From JACRCT01 sp036504155 (lineage in GTDB: Bacteria; Myxococcota; Myxococcia; Myxococcales; UBA5297), in contig DASXVQ010000005.1 in assembly GCA_036504155.1 (NCBI GenBank), forward strand, positions 6,164 to 70,163: DNA of 64,000 bases, given 5' to 3'. This document shows positions 44,326 through 54,010 of the stretch, piece by piece. Under the pieces are notes generated by a model. It had not been told where the DNA came from, ran no database searches, and worked only from the letters and a program-made list of their open reading frames with translations. Position numbers and translations under genes: made by a program. Within the stretch, counting starts at the first letter, position 1. Every line of letters starts with the position of its first letter.

Positions 44326-46818
44326 ATGGAGTTACTGGTCGCGGCCGGCATTGGCCTGGTCGTGGTGGCTGTGTCGGCGGTCTTCGCCGTACGCGCCCTG
44401 AAGCGCCGCGACCTGCGCAAGAAGGCCGAAACCCGCCTGCAGTGGGGCGATCTGGCCGGCGCCGCCAAGCTCTTCGAGGAGGCCGGCGATCATCCCCGCG
44501 CCGCGGGCCTGTACCGCGAGAGCGGCGACCGCCTCAAGGCCGCCCGTCTCCAACTGGCCCTGAAGGACTTCGACGGCGCCGTCGACGTGCTGCGCGGCGC
44601 GCGCCCGGAGGAGATCGAGGCGGGGGCCAAGCTCCTGACCGAGCACGGGGCGCTCGAAGACAAGGGCCGCTCCCGGGCGCTGGCCAACGTCGCCCAGTCC
44701 GCCGGCCTGGCCCCGCTCTCGGCCACCCTGTTCGAGCGGGCCGGGAACGCCGAGGAGGCCCGCGCCGCCCGCCTGCAGCAGGCGCGCTCGCTGGCCGCCC
44801 AGGGCAAGGCGCTGGAGGCCGCCGCCATCTACGAGCGGCTGGGTGAGATGCGCGCCGCCGCCGCCGCCCAGGCCGAGGCCGCGCGCCGCGAGACCGACCC
44901 CGCCAAGAAGAAGCAGCTCGCCGACCGCGCCTCCGAGCTCCTGCGCGGGCTCAACGACCTGCCCGGCGCCGCCGAGGCGCTCGCGGTCGGCGGCGACATC
45001 GACGGAGGCGTCAAGCTGCTGCTCGCCGCCAAGAACGTCCCCGGCGCGGCCCAGCTGCTGCAGTGGCACGGCAAGCACAAGGAAGCCGCCTCGCTGTTCG
45101 AGAAGGTGGGCGACTTCAAGAACGCGGCGCGGGCGCTGGGCCTGGCCGGCCAGACCAAGGAGTCCGCGGCGATGCTGGAGAAGGCCGGGGACACCATCGG
45201 CGCCGTCCGGCTGCTGCTCGACGCGCGCGAGCCCAAGGCCGCCGCCGAGGTCCACCTGCGCGCCGGATCCAAGGGCGCCGCCGCGGAGATCCTCGCCGGC
45301 GCCGGCGACGTGGACGGGGCGGTCAAGATCTACCTGTCGGCCAACGACCTGGACACCGCGGTCGAGCTGCTGTGCCGCCGCGGCCGGCCCCGCGATGCCG
45401 CCGCCCTGCTGCACGAGCGCGGCGAGACCCACCGCGCCGCCGTCCTGCTCGCCGAGTCGGGCGACCTGACGCAGAAGGCGCGCCTGCTCGAGTCCAAGGG
45501 CGACTGCGAGGGCGCCGCCCAGGCCTGGCTCGACCTGGGCCAGCCGCAGGAAGCCCGCGCGGCGATGGCCCGGGCCTCCGGCATCACCTCGATGGGCCGG
45601 TTCCTGCTCGCGCGTTCCTGCATGGCGATGCAGGAGTTCGAAGAGGCCTCGCAGCACTTCGCCGCCCTGCTCGACGGCCCGCCCCGCGGCATCAAGCGCG
45701 CCGACGTCCTCTACGGCCTGGCGCGCGCCTTTGAGTCCATGAACCGGATCCGCGAGGCCATCGCCACCCTCGAGGAGCTGGTCGCCGCCGACCCGGGCTA
45801 CCGCGACTCCGGCTTCCGCATCAAGTTGCTCAACGCCCGCCTGGTCGGCGGAGCCTCCCCCATCCCGCTCACCAACGAGGCCTCCGGCGGGTTCCCGGCC
45901 CTCACGGCGCAGCCCGCCTCGGCGCTGCCCGCGGAGTGGGGCGGCGGCTCGCCCAGCGGCAACCACCCCGTCCCCCCGGGCTTCGCCGGCGAGCGCCAGG
46001 ACACCAGCGGCCGCCAGGGCGTCCCGCCGCGCTACGTCGTCGAGCGCGAGCTGGGCCGCGGGGCGATGGGCGTCGTCTACCGGGCCCTCGACTCGCAGCT
46101 GGGCCGCACCGTCGCCATCAAGGTCCTGGAGCGGAGCGCCGGCGCCGACCCGCGCATCCGCGAGTACTTCCTGCGCGAGGCGCGCGCGGTCGCCCAGCTC
46201 ATCCACCCCAACGTCGTCACCCTCTTCGACGCCGGCCTGGAGGGCAGCAACCCCTACCTGGTGATGGAGCTGGTCGACGGCGACGACCTGCGCACGCGCC
46301 TGCAGCAGGGCCCCTTGGGCGTCAAGGAGGCGCTGCTCCTGACCGCGGGCGTGGCCTCGGCGCTGGACGCCGCGCACAACCGCAAGATCATCCACCGCGA
46401 CGTCAAGCCCGAGAACATCATCGCCGGGCCCGACGGCGTGGCGAAGCTGATGGACTTCGGCGTGGCCCACGTGGTCGCCGAGACCGGCGACCGGCGCGCC
46501 ACCATCATCGGCACCCCGGTGTACATGGCCCCCGAGCAGATCAAGGGCGAGATCATCGGCGGCTTCACCGACACCTACGCGCTGGGCGTCGTCCTCTTCG
46601 AGTGCCTGACCGGCGTGCCGCCCTTCGACCCCAACGGCGCGCTCTACCACCACGTCAACTCGCCCCCGCCCGATCCGCGGCAGGTGCGCGCCGACCTCCC
46701 GGCCCCCGTCGTCGACGCGGTGATGCGCTGCCTGGCCAAGAACCCGCAGGAGCGCTTCCCCTCCGCCAAGGCGCTCTCCGACGCGCTGCTCGCCCTGGCC
46801 GCTTCGCAGGCGGCCTAG
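44326..46818 (+). CDS. Ser/Thr protein kinase with N-terminal anchor and helical repeats
   Basis: An 830-residue kinase with an inverted layout: a membrane span at about 3-23, then about 480 residues of Ala-Gly-Asp helical repeats (AGD..GAA.L, TPR-like, e.g. AGDVDGAVKIYLSANDLD), a Pro-rich linker with GSP/SGN, and the kinase domain at 568-830. The kinase carries GRGAMGVVY, HRDVKPEN (about 690), a canonical DFG (about 710) and TPVYMAPEQ. Repeats probably bind partner proteins or complexes. It lies downstream of the lipid-kinase terminator and has its own start. A second Hanks kinase is present in the first part of the window, with DWG instead of DFG. Confidence 0.87.
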   Translation: MELLVAAGIGLVVVAVSAVFAVRALKRRDLRKKAETRLQWGDLAGAAKLFEEAGDHPRAAGLYRESGDRLKAARLQLALKDFDGAVDVLRGARPEEIEAGAKLLTEHGALEDKGRSRALANVAQSAGLAPLSATLFERAGNAEEARAARLQQARSLAAQGKALEAAAIYERLGEMRAAAAAQAEAARRETDPAKKKQLADRASELLRGLNDLPGAAEALAVGGDIDGGVKLLLAAKNVPGAAQLLQWHGKHKEAASLFEKVGDFKNAARALGLAGQTKESAAMLEKAGDTIGAVRLLLDAREPKAAAEVHLRAGSKGAAAEILAGAGDVDGAVKIYLSANDLDTAVELLCRRGRPRDAAALLHERGETHRAAVLLAESGDLTQKARLLESKGDCEGAAQAWLDLGQPQEARAAMARASGITSMGRFLLARSCMAMQEFEEASQHFAALLDGPPRGIKRADVLYGLARAFESMNRIREAIATLEELVAADPGYRDSGFRIKLLNARLVGGASPIPLTNEASGGFPALTAQPASALPAEWGGGSPSGNHPVPPGFAGERQDTSGRQGVPPRYVVERELGRGAMGVVYRALDSQLGRTVAIKVLERSAGADPRIREYFLREARAVAQLIHPNVVTLFDAGLEGSNPYLVMELVDGDDLRTRLQQGPLGVKEALLLTAGVASALDAAHNRKIIHRDVKPENIIAGPDGVAKLMDFGVAHVVAETGDRRATIIGTPVYMAPEQIKGEIIGGFTDTYALGVVLFECLTGVPPFDPNGALYHHVNSPPPDPRQVRADLPAPVVDAVMRCLAKNPQERFPSAKALSDALLALAASQAA

Positions 46819-47143
46819 TACCGGGTGCCCCCAAGTTCGTTCCGGGATACGCCGCGCTGAAAGAGCCGGCGCCTGAAGTCGCGCCTGACGCTGCGAACCC
46901 TCCTGCGCGGGTTCAGTGGTGGCGGGTCGCTCGGGGCGGGAATCCGAGGGTCCAGGTCCTGGTGGACTCTGCATCTCGTGTCGGCGTCCCTGCGTCCGTC
47001 GCCACTTGGTCCGCGAAGGCGGACCTCGCAATCTGAGGCGCGGCTTCAGCCGCCGGCAGTCCCAGCCGGCGTCCCTGAACCCCGATTGAACTTGCGGCTG
47101 CGAGCACCGGGTCGCCGGGGCAGGCCGAAGAATGAGCCAGGCG
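46819..47143. other. Intergenic stretch without visible gene
   Basis: This gap of 325 bp lies between the convergent kinase and secreted-protein genes. No ORF with coding character, no terminator and no repeat was seen. Confidence 0.6.
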
Positions 47144-47644
47144 CTACGGCCGCCTGCTGCTCTGCAGGCACTCCGAGAGCGCACGCCTCATCACCACCAG
47201 GTGCGGCTCGAAGTCGTCGACGCCGGCGTCGGGGTGCCACAGGACCTCGTCGGCGCGCAGCGTGACCGTCACGTTGTACAGGGCGCAGTCCTCGTCGCCG
47301 GGGTGCGCCTCGCAGTAGATGTGGACGGCGTTGCGGATTCCCATCTTGGGGTTGGCCGCCCCGCCCAGCGCGAACTGCTCCTCGCGCCTGGCGGCGAGGA
47401 AGGCGCGGCGCCGGTCGAACCTCGCCTGCGGCGCGGCGCAGGGACCGGTGGGGCCGGTGTCGGGCGGCCCGGCGGCGTCCAGGCCGGGCGCCGCGGCGTC
47501 GAACGGGCCCCACGGCCAGCTCTCGACTCTCGGGCCGGTGTCCGGCAGGCCCCAGGGCCAGGGATTCGGGCCGGGCTCCGCCGCCGAAAGCACGACAGCC
47601 GCGGCGAGGCAGAGCGCCGCGGCTGCCAACCTGCGCAGGCTCAT
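47144..47644 (-). CDS. Hypothetical exported protein, last gene of the phoH operon
   Basis: A 166-residue protein with a signal peptide (AAAALCLAAAVVLSAAEPG). The N-terminal part of the mature protein is Pro/Gly/Trp-rich (WPWGLPDTGP, WPWGPFDAA), and the C-terminal half has a mixed fold with two cysteines in YCEAHPGDEDCALYNV and one more near the end (SECLQSSRR). No known family was recognised. It follows the methyltransferase gene by 12 bp. Confidence 0.6.
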   Translation of the reverse strand: MSLRRLAAAALCLAAAVVLSAAEPGPNPWPWGLPDTGPRVESWPWGPFDAAAPGLDAAGPPDTGPTGPCAAPQARFDRRRAFLAARREEQFALGGAANPKMGIRNAVHIYCEAHPGDEDCALYNVTVTLRADEVLWHPDAGVDDFEPHLVVMRRALSECLQSSRRP

Positions 47645-47656
47645 CGCTCTAGTCGC

Positions 47657-48451
47657 TCACTCGCCGCCGCGGGAAGGAGGCGGCTTCTCGCCGGGCTCCT
47701 TGCGGCGGGCGATGTAGAGGACCTCGTTGACCGCCGCCCGGCCGCCCTCGCGGCGGTAGACGTCGATCTCCTTCTTCAGCGCCTCGGCGGACTTGGCGTC
47801 GCCCTCGCCGCCGGCGGGCATGGCCGAGAGCGCCTGCTCCAGGTAGCGGTACCACTCGTCCATCACCGCATCGGAGTAGGCCTCGGCGGCCAGCGGCTCG
47901 AACCCGGCCTTCTCCAGCGCCGCGGAGAGCTGCGAGGGCAGCCGCAGCGGCTCGCCGCGGCCGCTGTAGAGCGCCTCGACCGCCGAGGGAATCGTTCGCC
48001 CCACCCGCGCCGTCCCGCTGACCACCAGCAGGCCGTTCTGGTTGAGGAACTTGCGCGCGTCGGCGATGACCTCGTCGAAGCCCTGGCCCAGATAGCGCAG
48101 GCTGCCCTCGACCACCACCGCCTGGTAGCCGACCGGCGGCGGGGGCATGGTCTTGAAGTCGCCCTTGACCGGGGTCAGCAGGCCCTCGACGCCGTCCTTC
48201 TGGGCGGCGGTCTTGAGCGCCCCCAGGCTGGCCTCGTCGCGGTCCGCGCAGGTCACGAAGCAGCGCGAGGTCCTGGCGATCATGCGGGCCACCACGCCCG
48301 CACCGCAGCCCATCACCAGCACCTTGTCGCCGGACTCGACCGCCAGCATCGAGGCGATTCGGGCGGCGATGGGCTCTCCGCCCGGGGCGCGCCGCTCCGC
48401 TCCGCGGAACAGGCGCGTGTAGAAATCGGTCTCGCTCGTCGGTGCGCCCAC
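47657..48451 (-). CDS. SAM-dependent methyltransferase
   Basis: A 264-residue Rossmann-fold methyltransferase. The SAM motif I reads KVLVMGCGAGVVARMIA (about 43-58), motif II has CADRDEASL, and motif III/IV follows at GDFKTMP. The overall plan is that of class I enzymes such as UbiE-like methyltransferases. The C-terminus is helical and charged. The substrate is unknown. It lies 21 bp after phoH and 12 bp before the small exported protein gene, in a presumed operon. Confidence 0.75.
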   Translation of the reverse strand: MGAPTSETDFYTRLFRGAERRAPGGEPIAARIASMLAVESGDKVLVMGCGAGVVARMIARTSRCFVTCADRDEASLGALKTAAQKDGVEGLLTPVKGDFKTMPPPPVGYQAVVVEGSLRYLGQGFDEVIADARKFLNQNGLLVVSGTARVGRTIPSAVEALYSGRGEPLRLPSQLSAALEKAGFEPLAAEAYSDAVMDEWYRYLEQALSAMPAGGEGDAKSAEALKKEIDVYRREGGRAAVNEVLYIARRKEPGEKPPPSRGGE

Positions 48452-48472
48452 GTTTCTCGTTCCCTTCCTGGC

Positions 48473-49792
48473 CTACAAGAGGTTGGCCGCGAGCTCCGCC
48501 AGCGGGCTGCGCTCGCCCTTGGTCATGGTGATGTGCCCGGCGATCTTCTGGCCCTTGAAGCGGTTGACCACGTGCACCAGGCCGTTGTTCGTGGAGTCCA
48601 CGTACGGGTTGTCGATCTGGTAGGGGTCGCCGGTCAGGACGATCTTCGTGCCGTCGCCGACGCGGGTGATGATGGTCTTCACCTCGTGCGGGGTCAGGTT
48701 CTGCGCCTCGTCCACGATGATGTACTGGCTGGGGATGGAGCGGCCGCGGATGTAGGTCAGCGGCTCGATCTCCAGGATGCCCAGGTCGATCAGCTCCTGG
48801 TAGCCGCGGCCCGCCTTCTTGTCGCTCCTCGAGATGTTCATGAGGAACTCGACGTTGTCGAAGATGGGCTGCATCCAGGGGTTGAGCTTCTCCTCCACGT
48901 CGCCGGGCAGGTAGCCGATGTCGCGGCCGAGCGGGAAGATGGGGCGGCTCACCAGCAGCTTGCTGAAGACCGTCTCGTCCATGGTCTTCTGCAGGCCGGC
49001 GGCGATGGCGAGCAGGGTCTTGCCGGTGCCGGCCTTGCCGACGATGGTGACGAGCTTGATGTCCTCGGCGAGCAGCAGGTCGAGGGCGAAGCTCTGCTCG
49101 ACGTTGCGCGGCCGCACGCCCCAGACGCCTTCCTTGGGCAGGCGGATCACCGGGACGACCTTGGCCGGGCCGCGCTTGGGGTCGAACTTGCCCATCGCCG
49201 TGTGCGACGGGTTCTGGGCGTCGCGCAGGATGACGAACTGGTTGGGGCAGTGGTCGGGCAGGTCGACCTCGACCTCGCCGTTCTTGTAGAGGTTGTCGAC
49301 CACGGCGCTGGCCACGGTGATCTCGGCGTAGCCGGTGTAGAGGTCGGCGATCTCCACGCGCTCGGCGTCGTAGTCCTCGGCCACCAGGCCCAGGGCGTCG
49401 GCGCGGATGCGCAGGTTCGCGTCCTTGGTGACGAAGATCGCCGGGATCTCCGGGTCGGCGTCGCGGGTGTCGAGCGCCACCGCCATGATGCGGTTGTCGG
49501 TGGAGGCGCCGCTGACCATCTCCCGCGGCAGCTCGCGCTCGGTGAAGACCACCTTGAGCGAGCCGCCCGAGGGCAGCTTCACGCCTTTGGCGAGCGAGCC
49601 CTCTTGGCGGAAGCCGTCGAGGAAGCGCGCCACCTGGCGTGCGTTGCGGCCGAGCTCCGAGAGATCGCGCTTGAACTGGTCGATCTCCTCGATCACGTAG
49701 ATCGGGATGACGACGTTGTTGTCGGCGAAGGCATACAGAGCCCGCGGGTCATGGAGCAGGACGTTGGTGTCGAGGACGAAGTTCTTTTTCAT
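48473..49792 (-). CDS. PhoH-family ATPase with N-terminal PIN domain
   Basis: A 439-residue protein. The first 130 residues are a PIN nuclease-like domain with FVLDTNVLLHDP, and residues of about 230-439 form the PhoH ATPase with Walker A GKAGTGKT (about 251-258), IIVDEAQN (about 358) and GDPYQIDNPY. This PIN-PhoH fusion is found in many bacteria and is thought to act as an RNA-unwinding/cleaving enzyme. The ATG at 49792 gives the standard MKKNFVLDTN start. It is divergent from the hexomutase gene, with 201 bp between. Confidence 0.9.
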   Translation of the reverse strand: MKKNFVLDTNVLLHDPRALYAFADNNVVIPIYVIEEIDQFKRDLSELGRNARQVARFLDGFRQEGSLAKGVKLPSGGSLKVVFTERELPREMVSGASTDNRIMAVALDTRDADPEIPAIFVTKDANLRIRADALGLVAEDYDAERVEIADLYTGYAEITVASAVVDNLYKNGEVEVDLPDHCPNQFVILRDAQNPSHTAMGKFDPKRGPAKVVPVIRLPKEGVWGVRPRNVEQSFALDLLLAEDIKLVTIVGKAGTGKTLLAIAAGLQKTMDETVFSKLLVSRPIFPLGRDIGYLPGDVEEKLNPWMQPIFDNVEFLMNISRSDKKAGRGYQELIDLGILEIEPLTYIRGRSIPSQYIIVDEAQNLTPHEVKTIITRVGDGTKIVLTGDPYQIDNPYVDSTNNGLVHVVNRFKGQKIAGHITMTKGERSPLAELAANLL

Positions 49793-49993
49793 GGGGTGGG
49801 GGGCTGCCTCGAGGTCCTTCTTTCGACTGGGGTTTTTCCCTTGGAGCCGGGTCGGTCCAACGCGGCGCGGATGATAGCAGGCTCGACCCACGGCAGGAAA
49901 CGAGTAATCGCGGGCGGTTGCAGAGCTACAAGCGGTTCCGCTCCGGGCCGAGGGCCAGTAGGATTCAGCCCCCGCATTTCCAAGGAGACCCTC

Positions 49994-51730
49994 GTGGACG
50001 CCGCGCTCGCACAGAAGATCGCCTCCTGGATCGCCCAGGATCCCGACCCCGTCACCCGCGCCGAGCTTCAGGCGCTGCTCGACAAGAAGGCCGACGCCGA
50101 GCTGGCCGACCGCTTCTCCGGCGTGCTGGAGTTCGGCACCGCCGGCCTGCGCGGCGTGTTGGGCGGCGGCCCGATGCGGATGAACCGCGCCGTGGTTCGC
50201 CGGGCCACCGCCGGCCTGGCCGCCTACGTGAAGAAGACGGTCAAGGACGCCGCCCGGCGTGGCGTGGTGCTGGGCTACGACGGCCGCAAGATGAGCCGCG
50301 AGTTCGCCGAGGAGGCCGCCTCGACGCTGGCGGGCGCCGGCATCGTCGTGCACCTCTCCGACACGCTCTGCCCCACCCCCATGGTCGCCTTCTCGGTGCT
50401 CGACACCGGCGCGGCCGCGGGGGTGATGGTCACCGCCAGCCACAACCCGCCCGAGTACAACGGCTACAAGGTCTACTGGGACAACGGCGCGCAGATCATC
50501 CCGCCGCACGACAAGGGCATCAGCGCGGACATCGACGCCGTCGGCGACCTTCGCCAGCTGCCGATGCCCAGCCTCGCCGAGGCGAAGTCCAAGGGCCTGC
50601 TCAAGTCCATCGGCACGGAGATGGAGAAGCGCTACCTCGCCTCCATCAAGAAGCTGGAGCTGCACCCCGAGGTGAAGCGCGACGTGGGCATCGTCTACAC
50701 CGCGATGCACGGGGTGGGCGGCAAGCTGGCCCGCGAGGGCCTGCAGCGCGCGGGCTTCACCAAGGTGTGGCCGGTGACCTCGCAGCTCGAGCCGGACGGC
50801 AACTTCCCGACCGTGCGCTTCCCCAACCCCGAGGAGAAGGGCGCGATGGACCTCTCGCTGGCGCTGGCCCGCGAGAAGGACGCCGACCTCGTCATCGCCA
50901 ACGACCCCGACGCCGACCGCCTGGCCATCGCCGCCAAGAAGGGCCCGGGCGAGTACCTGCAGCTGTCCGGCGACCAGGTCGGAGCGCTGCTGGGCTACTA
51001 CCTGCTCACCGAGCGCCAGGGCGGTCCGGACCGCCTGGTGGTGACCACCATCGTCTCCTCGTCGCTCTTGGGGGAGATGGCCCGCTCGCTCGGCGTGAAG
51101 TACGCGGAGACGCTCACCGGCTTCAAGTGGATCGCCAACCAGGCGATCGCCATCGAGGCCAAGACCCCCACCGAGTTCGTCATGGGGTACGAGGAGGCGC
51201 TCGGCTACACCATCGGCGTCGGCGTGCGCGACAAGGACGGCATCAGCGCCGCGGCGGTCTTCGCGGAGCTGGCGGCGGTGTGCAAGGCGCGCGGCCACTC
51301 GGTGCTGCACTACCTCGAGGAGATCTACCGGCGCTTCGGCCTGTTCCGCAGCGCCCAGCACAGCATCGTGCTCCCCGGCTCGACCGGCGCCGCGGAGATC
51401 CAGAAGATGATGGCGCGGCTGCGCGCCAATCCCCCCAAGACCATCGGGGTCACGGCGGTCTCGGCCATGCGCGACCTCAGCCGAAGCATCCGCGTCACGG
51501 CGCAGGGCGAGCAGAAGGTGGATCTGCCCAAGTCCGACGTGCTGACCTTCGAGCTCGAGGGCGGCGGGCGCATCACCGCGCGGCCCAGCGGGACCGAGCC
51601 GAAGATCAAGTTCTACTTCGAGCTGCGCGAGCCCATCGCCCCCAACGAGTCCTTCGAGGCGGCCCAGGCGCGCGCCGACGTGCGGATGAAGGCGCTCATC
51701 GAGGCCTTCGTGAAGATCGCGCAGCCGTAG
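49994..51730 (+). CDS. Alpha-D-phosphohexomutase (PgcA-like)
   Basis: A 578-residue phosphoglucomutase/phosphomannomutase. The phosphoserine loop is TASHNPPEYNGYK with Ser149, the metal loop is DPDADR (304-309), the sugar loop is GYEEALG and the phosphate loop RPSGTEPKIKFYF is near the C-terminus. Length and motifs fit the PgcA type, which interconverts glucose-6-phosphate and glucose-1-phosphate, but mannose phosphate is also possible. The GTG at 49994 is preceded by AAGGAG six bases before. Convergent with the isochorismatase-like gene, with a gap of three bases. Confidence 0.9.
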   Translation: MDAALAQKIASWIAQDPDPVTRAELQALLDKKADAELADRFSGVLEFGTAGLRGVLGGGPMRMNRAVVRRATAGLAAYVKKTVKDAARRGVVLGYDGRKMSREFAEEAASTLAGAGIVVHLSDTLCPTPMVAFSVLDTGAAAGVMVTASHNPPEYNGYKVYWDNGAQIIPPHDKGISADIDAVGDLRQLPMPSLAEAKSKGLLKSIGTEMEKRYLASIKKLELHPEVKRDVGIVYTAMHGVGGKLAREGLQRAGFTKVWPVTSQLEPDGNFPTVRFPNPEEKGAMDLSLALAREKDADLVIANDPDADRLAIAAKKGPGEYLQLSGDQVGALLGYYLLTERQGGPDRLVVTTIVSSSLLGEMARSLGVKYAETLTGFKWIANQAIAIEAKTPTEFVMGYEEALGYTIGVGVRDKDGISAAAVFAELAAVCKARGHSVLHYLEEIYRRFGLFRSAQHSIVLPGSTGAAEIQKMMARLRANPPKTIGVTAVSAMRDLSRSIRVTAQGEQKVDLPKSDVLTFELEGGGRITARPSGTEPKIKFYFELREPIAPNESFEAAQARADVRMKALIEAFVKIAQP

Positions 51731-51733
51731 CCG

Positions 51734-52291
51734 CTACTTCACGGCGGCGCTGACCCGCTTGAACTCGGGCGTCCCGGCCTTGCCCAGAAGATCGAAGAGC
51801 GCGCTCTCGGTGGTCGTCACGACCGCCCCGATCTCCCGCGCCCGCTCGAGGCCGATCTGCCGGTCCTCGGGCGTGCGCGACAGGATGGCGTCCGCGCACA
51901 GGTAGGGCACGAACTCCTTCTCCAGCAGGTCGCGGGCGGTCTGGAAGACGCAGACGTGCGACTCCATGCCGCACAGGAGCACCTGCGGCCGGTCGCCGAT
52001 GCGCTCCAGGGCCGCCGGCACCGCGCAGGAGAACTCCAGCTTCTCGATCGCCTGGACGCCCTCCGGCAGCGCCGAGACGACCTCGCGGATCGTGTGGCCC
52101 AGACCCTTCGGATACTGCTCGGTCACGACCACGCGCAGCCCCATCGCCTTGGCGCCTTCCAGCAGCGCCAGCGTGCGGTTGAGCATCCGCGGGAACAGCT
52201 TGGGATCCATCGCCGCGACCATCCGCTCCTGGATGTCCACCACCAGCAGCGCGGTCTTCGCCCGGTCCAGCCGCATCCTCAACGGGTCCAT
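51734..52291 (-). CDS. Isochorismatase-family cysteine hydrolase
   Basis: A 185-residue hydrolase of the cysteine hydrolase (isochorismatase-like) superfamily. The catalytic triad is Asp19 (LLVVDIQE), Lys84 (EKLEFSC) and Cys114 (ESHVCVFQT). Members hydrolyse isochorismate, nicotinamide or N-carbamoyl compounds; none is indicated here. It follows the ThDP enzyme gene by 16 bp and is probably co-transcribed with it. Confidence 0.9.
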   Translation of the reverse strand: MDPLRMRLDRAKTALLVVDIQERMVAAMDPKLFPRMLNRTLALLEGAKAMGLRVVVTEQYPKGLGHTIREVVSALPEGVQAIEKLEFSCAVPAALERIGDRPQVLLCGMESHVCVFQTARDLLEKEFVPYLCADAILSRTPEDRQIGLERAREIGAVVTTTESALFDLLGKAGTPEFKRVSAAVK

Positions 52292-52307
52292 CGACGGCCT
52301 CCTCCAT

Positions 52308-53954
52308 CTACATCGCGTAGCCCTGGGCTCCGGACGACGCCGGCGCTTGGGGATCCAGCTCGACGTTCACGCACGCCACCGTCCCGCTCGCGGCGGCCTT
52401 CTCCAGCGCAGGCAGGAGTTGCCGCGGCTCGGTGACGTGGAACCCCACGCCCCCCATCGCCTCGATGATCCGGTCGTAGCGGGTCGGCGCGAGCCTCGTC
52501 GCCGGCGAAGCCTCCTCGCCGTACATCTGCACCTGCGGCAGGCGGATCTGCCCCCAGGCCGCGTCGTTGCCCACCACGATCACGCAGGGGAGCTTGAAGC
52601 GCAGCATGGTCTCGTAGTCGAAGCCGTTCAGGCCGAAGGAGCCGTCGCCCTGGATGACCCAGGTCAGCCGCTCGGGGTGGAGCAGCGCGGCCGCCATGGC
52701 GAAGGGCGCACCGACGCCCAGGCATCCCAGCGGCCCCGGGTCGAGCCAGCGGCCGGGCCCCTTGAGCTCGACCACCTTGGCGGCGATCGCCACCCAGTTC
52801 CCGCCATCGGCGACCCAGGTCGGGTCTCCCGCGGCGTTGGCCACCACGCTCATCTCCCGCGCCGCGCGGAAGTGGTGGATGGGGATCTGGTCGTTCGACT
52901 CGAAGGCGCGCTGCTTCTCCCGCCGCGCGGCCTCGGCCTCACGCACCCGCTTCAGGTAACCGTCGCGCTGGACCTTTGCGCCCCACCCGTCCACCAGCTG
53001 CCCGAGCACTGCGTCGGAGTGCCCGGCGATTCCCACCTCGACCGGCCGGTTGCGCCCAATCTCCGCAGGATCGATGTCCACCTGGACGATCGTCGTCGAG
53101 GGACCGAAGGTCGGGTCGGCTCCGTAGCTGAGCCGGAAGTCGAAGGGCGTGCCCAGGACCAGCACTGCGTCGGCTTCCGTCAGCACGTCCTTGCGAGCCT
53201 TCTGGAAGTGCAGCGGATGGTCCAGCGGCAGGCAGCCTCGCCCCGCGCCGTTGAGGAAGACCGGGATCTGCGACAGCTCCGCGAACCGGGAGAGCCGCTC
53301 CGCCGCGCCGTCCCACCAGATGCTCGAGCCGGCGATGACCGCGGGCCGCTCCGCCTTGCGCAGCAGGTCGATCGCCCGCTCGACGAGCCGCGGGTCACCG
53401 AGGCTGCGCGCCGTCGTCCGGTAGTCCTTGGGCCAGGTGACCGCGTCGTCCTCGACGCCGTTGGAGAGCACGTCCCAGGGAATCTCCAGGAAGACCGGGC
53501 CGGGCCGCCCGGAGAGCGCCACGCGGAACGCCTTGGCCATGAACGCCGGCACCAGCTCCGGCGCAGGCACCCGGTCGGCCCACTTGGTGATGGTCTTGAA
53601 GAGCGGGACTTGCTCCATCTCCTGCAGCGCGCCCCGGCCCTGGTTGAACGTCGGCGCGGCCCCGCCGATGAGCAGCATCGGCGTGTTCGCGGCCCAGGCG
53701 TTGGCCACGGCGGTCAGCGCGTCGGTGACCCCCGGCCCCGCGGTCACGACCGCGACGCCCAGCCCGCGGCGCAGGCGGGCGTAGGCATCGGCGGCGTGCC
53801 CGGCCGCCTGCTCGTGCCGCGTGTCGACGAGCTTGATGCCCTGCTCCACGCACGCCGCGTAGATGGGCGCCACGTGCAGCCCGGAGAGCGTGAAGACGTG
53901 CCTGACCCCTTCCGCCTCGAGCATCCGCGCGACCAGTTGCCCTCCGCTGCGCAT
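52308..53954 (-). CDS. Thiamine-diphosphate enzyme, acetolactate synthase/2-hydroxyacyl-CoA lyase type
   Basis: A 548-residue ThDP-dependent enzyme. It has the catalytic Glu48 in DTRHEQAAGHAADAYAR, the central domain, and the ThDP-binding GDGSFGLNGFDYETML segment from Gly436 to the Asn-Asp motif of VVGNDAAWGQI. The overall sequence resembles ILVBL/HACL2-type and AHAS-like proteins more than true AHAS; no regulatory subunit gene is nearby. It may act as an acyl-CoA lyase or carboligase. The ATG at 53954 lies behind a purine-rich GGGAAGGGAG. Palindromes lie directly upstream. Confidence 0.8.
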   Translation of the reverse strand: MRSGGQLVARMLEAEGVRHVFTLSGLHVAPIYAACVEQGIKLVDTRHEQAAGHAADAYARLRRGLGVAVVTAGPGVTDALTAVANAWAANTPMLLIGGAAPTFNQGRGALQEMEQVPLFKTITKWADRVPAPELVPAFMAKAFRVALSGRPGPVFLEIPWDVLSNGVEDDAVTWPKDYRTTARSLGDPRLVERAIDLLRKAERPAVIAGSSIWWDGAAERLSRFAELSQIPVFLNGAGRGCLPLDHPLHFQKARKDVLTEADAVLVLGTPFDFRLSYGADPTFGPSTTIVQVDIDPAEIGRNRPVEVGIAGHSDAVLGQLVDGWGAKVQRDGYLKRVREAEAARREKQRAFESNDQIPIHHFRAAREMSVVANAAGDPTWVADGGNWVAIAAKVVELKGPGRWLDPGPLGCLGVGAPFAMAAALLHPERLTWVIQGDGSFGLNGFDYETMLRFKLPCVIVVGNDAAWGQIRLPQVQMYGEEASPATRLAPTRYDRIIEAMGGVGFHVTEPRQLLPALEKAAASGTVACVNVELDPQAPASSGAQGYAM

Positions 53955-54010
53955 GGACGGCTCCCTTCCCCGGGGCGGGACCCGAAAGCTAACGGCGGTC
54001 GGCGGCTCCC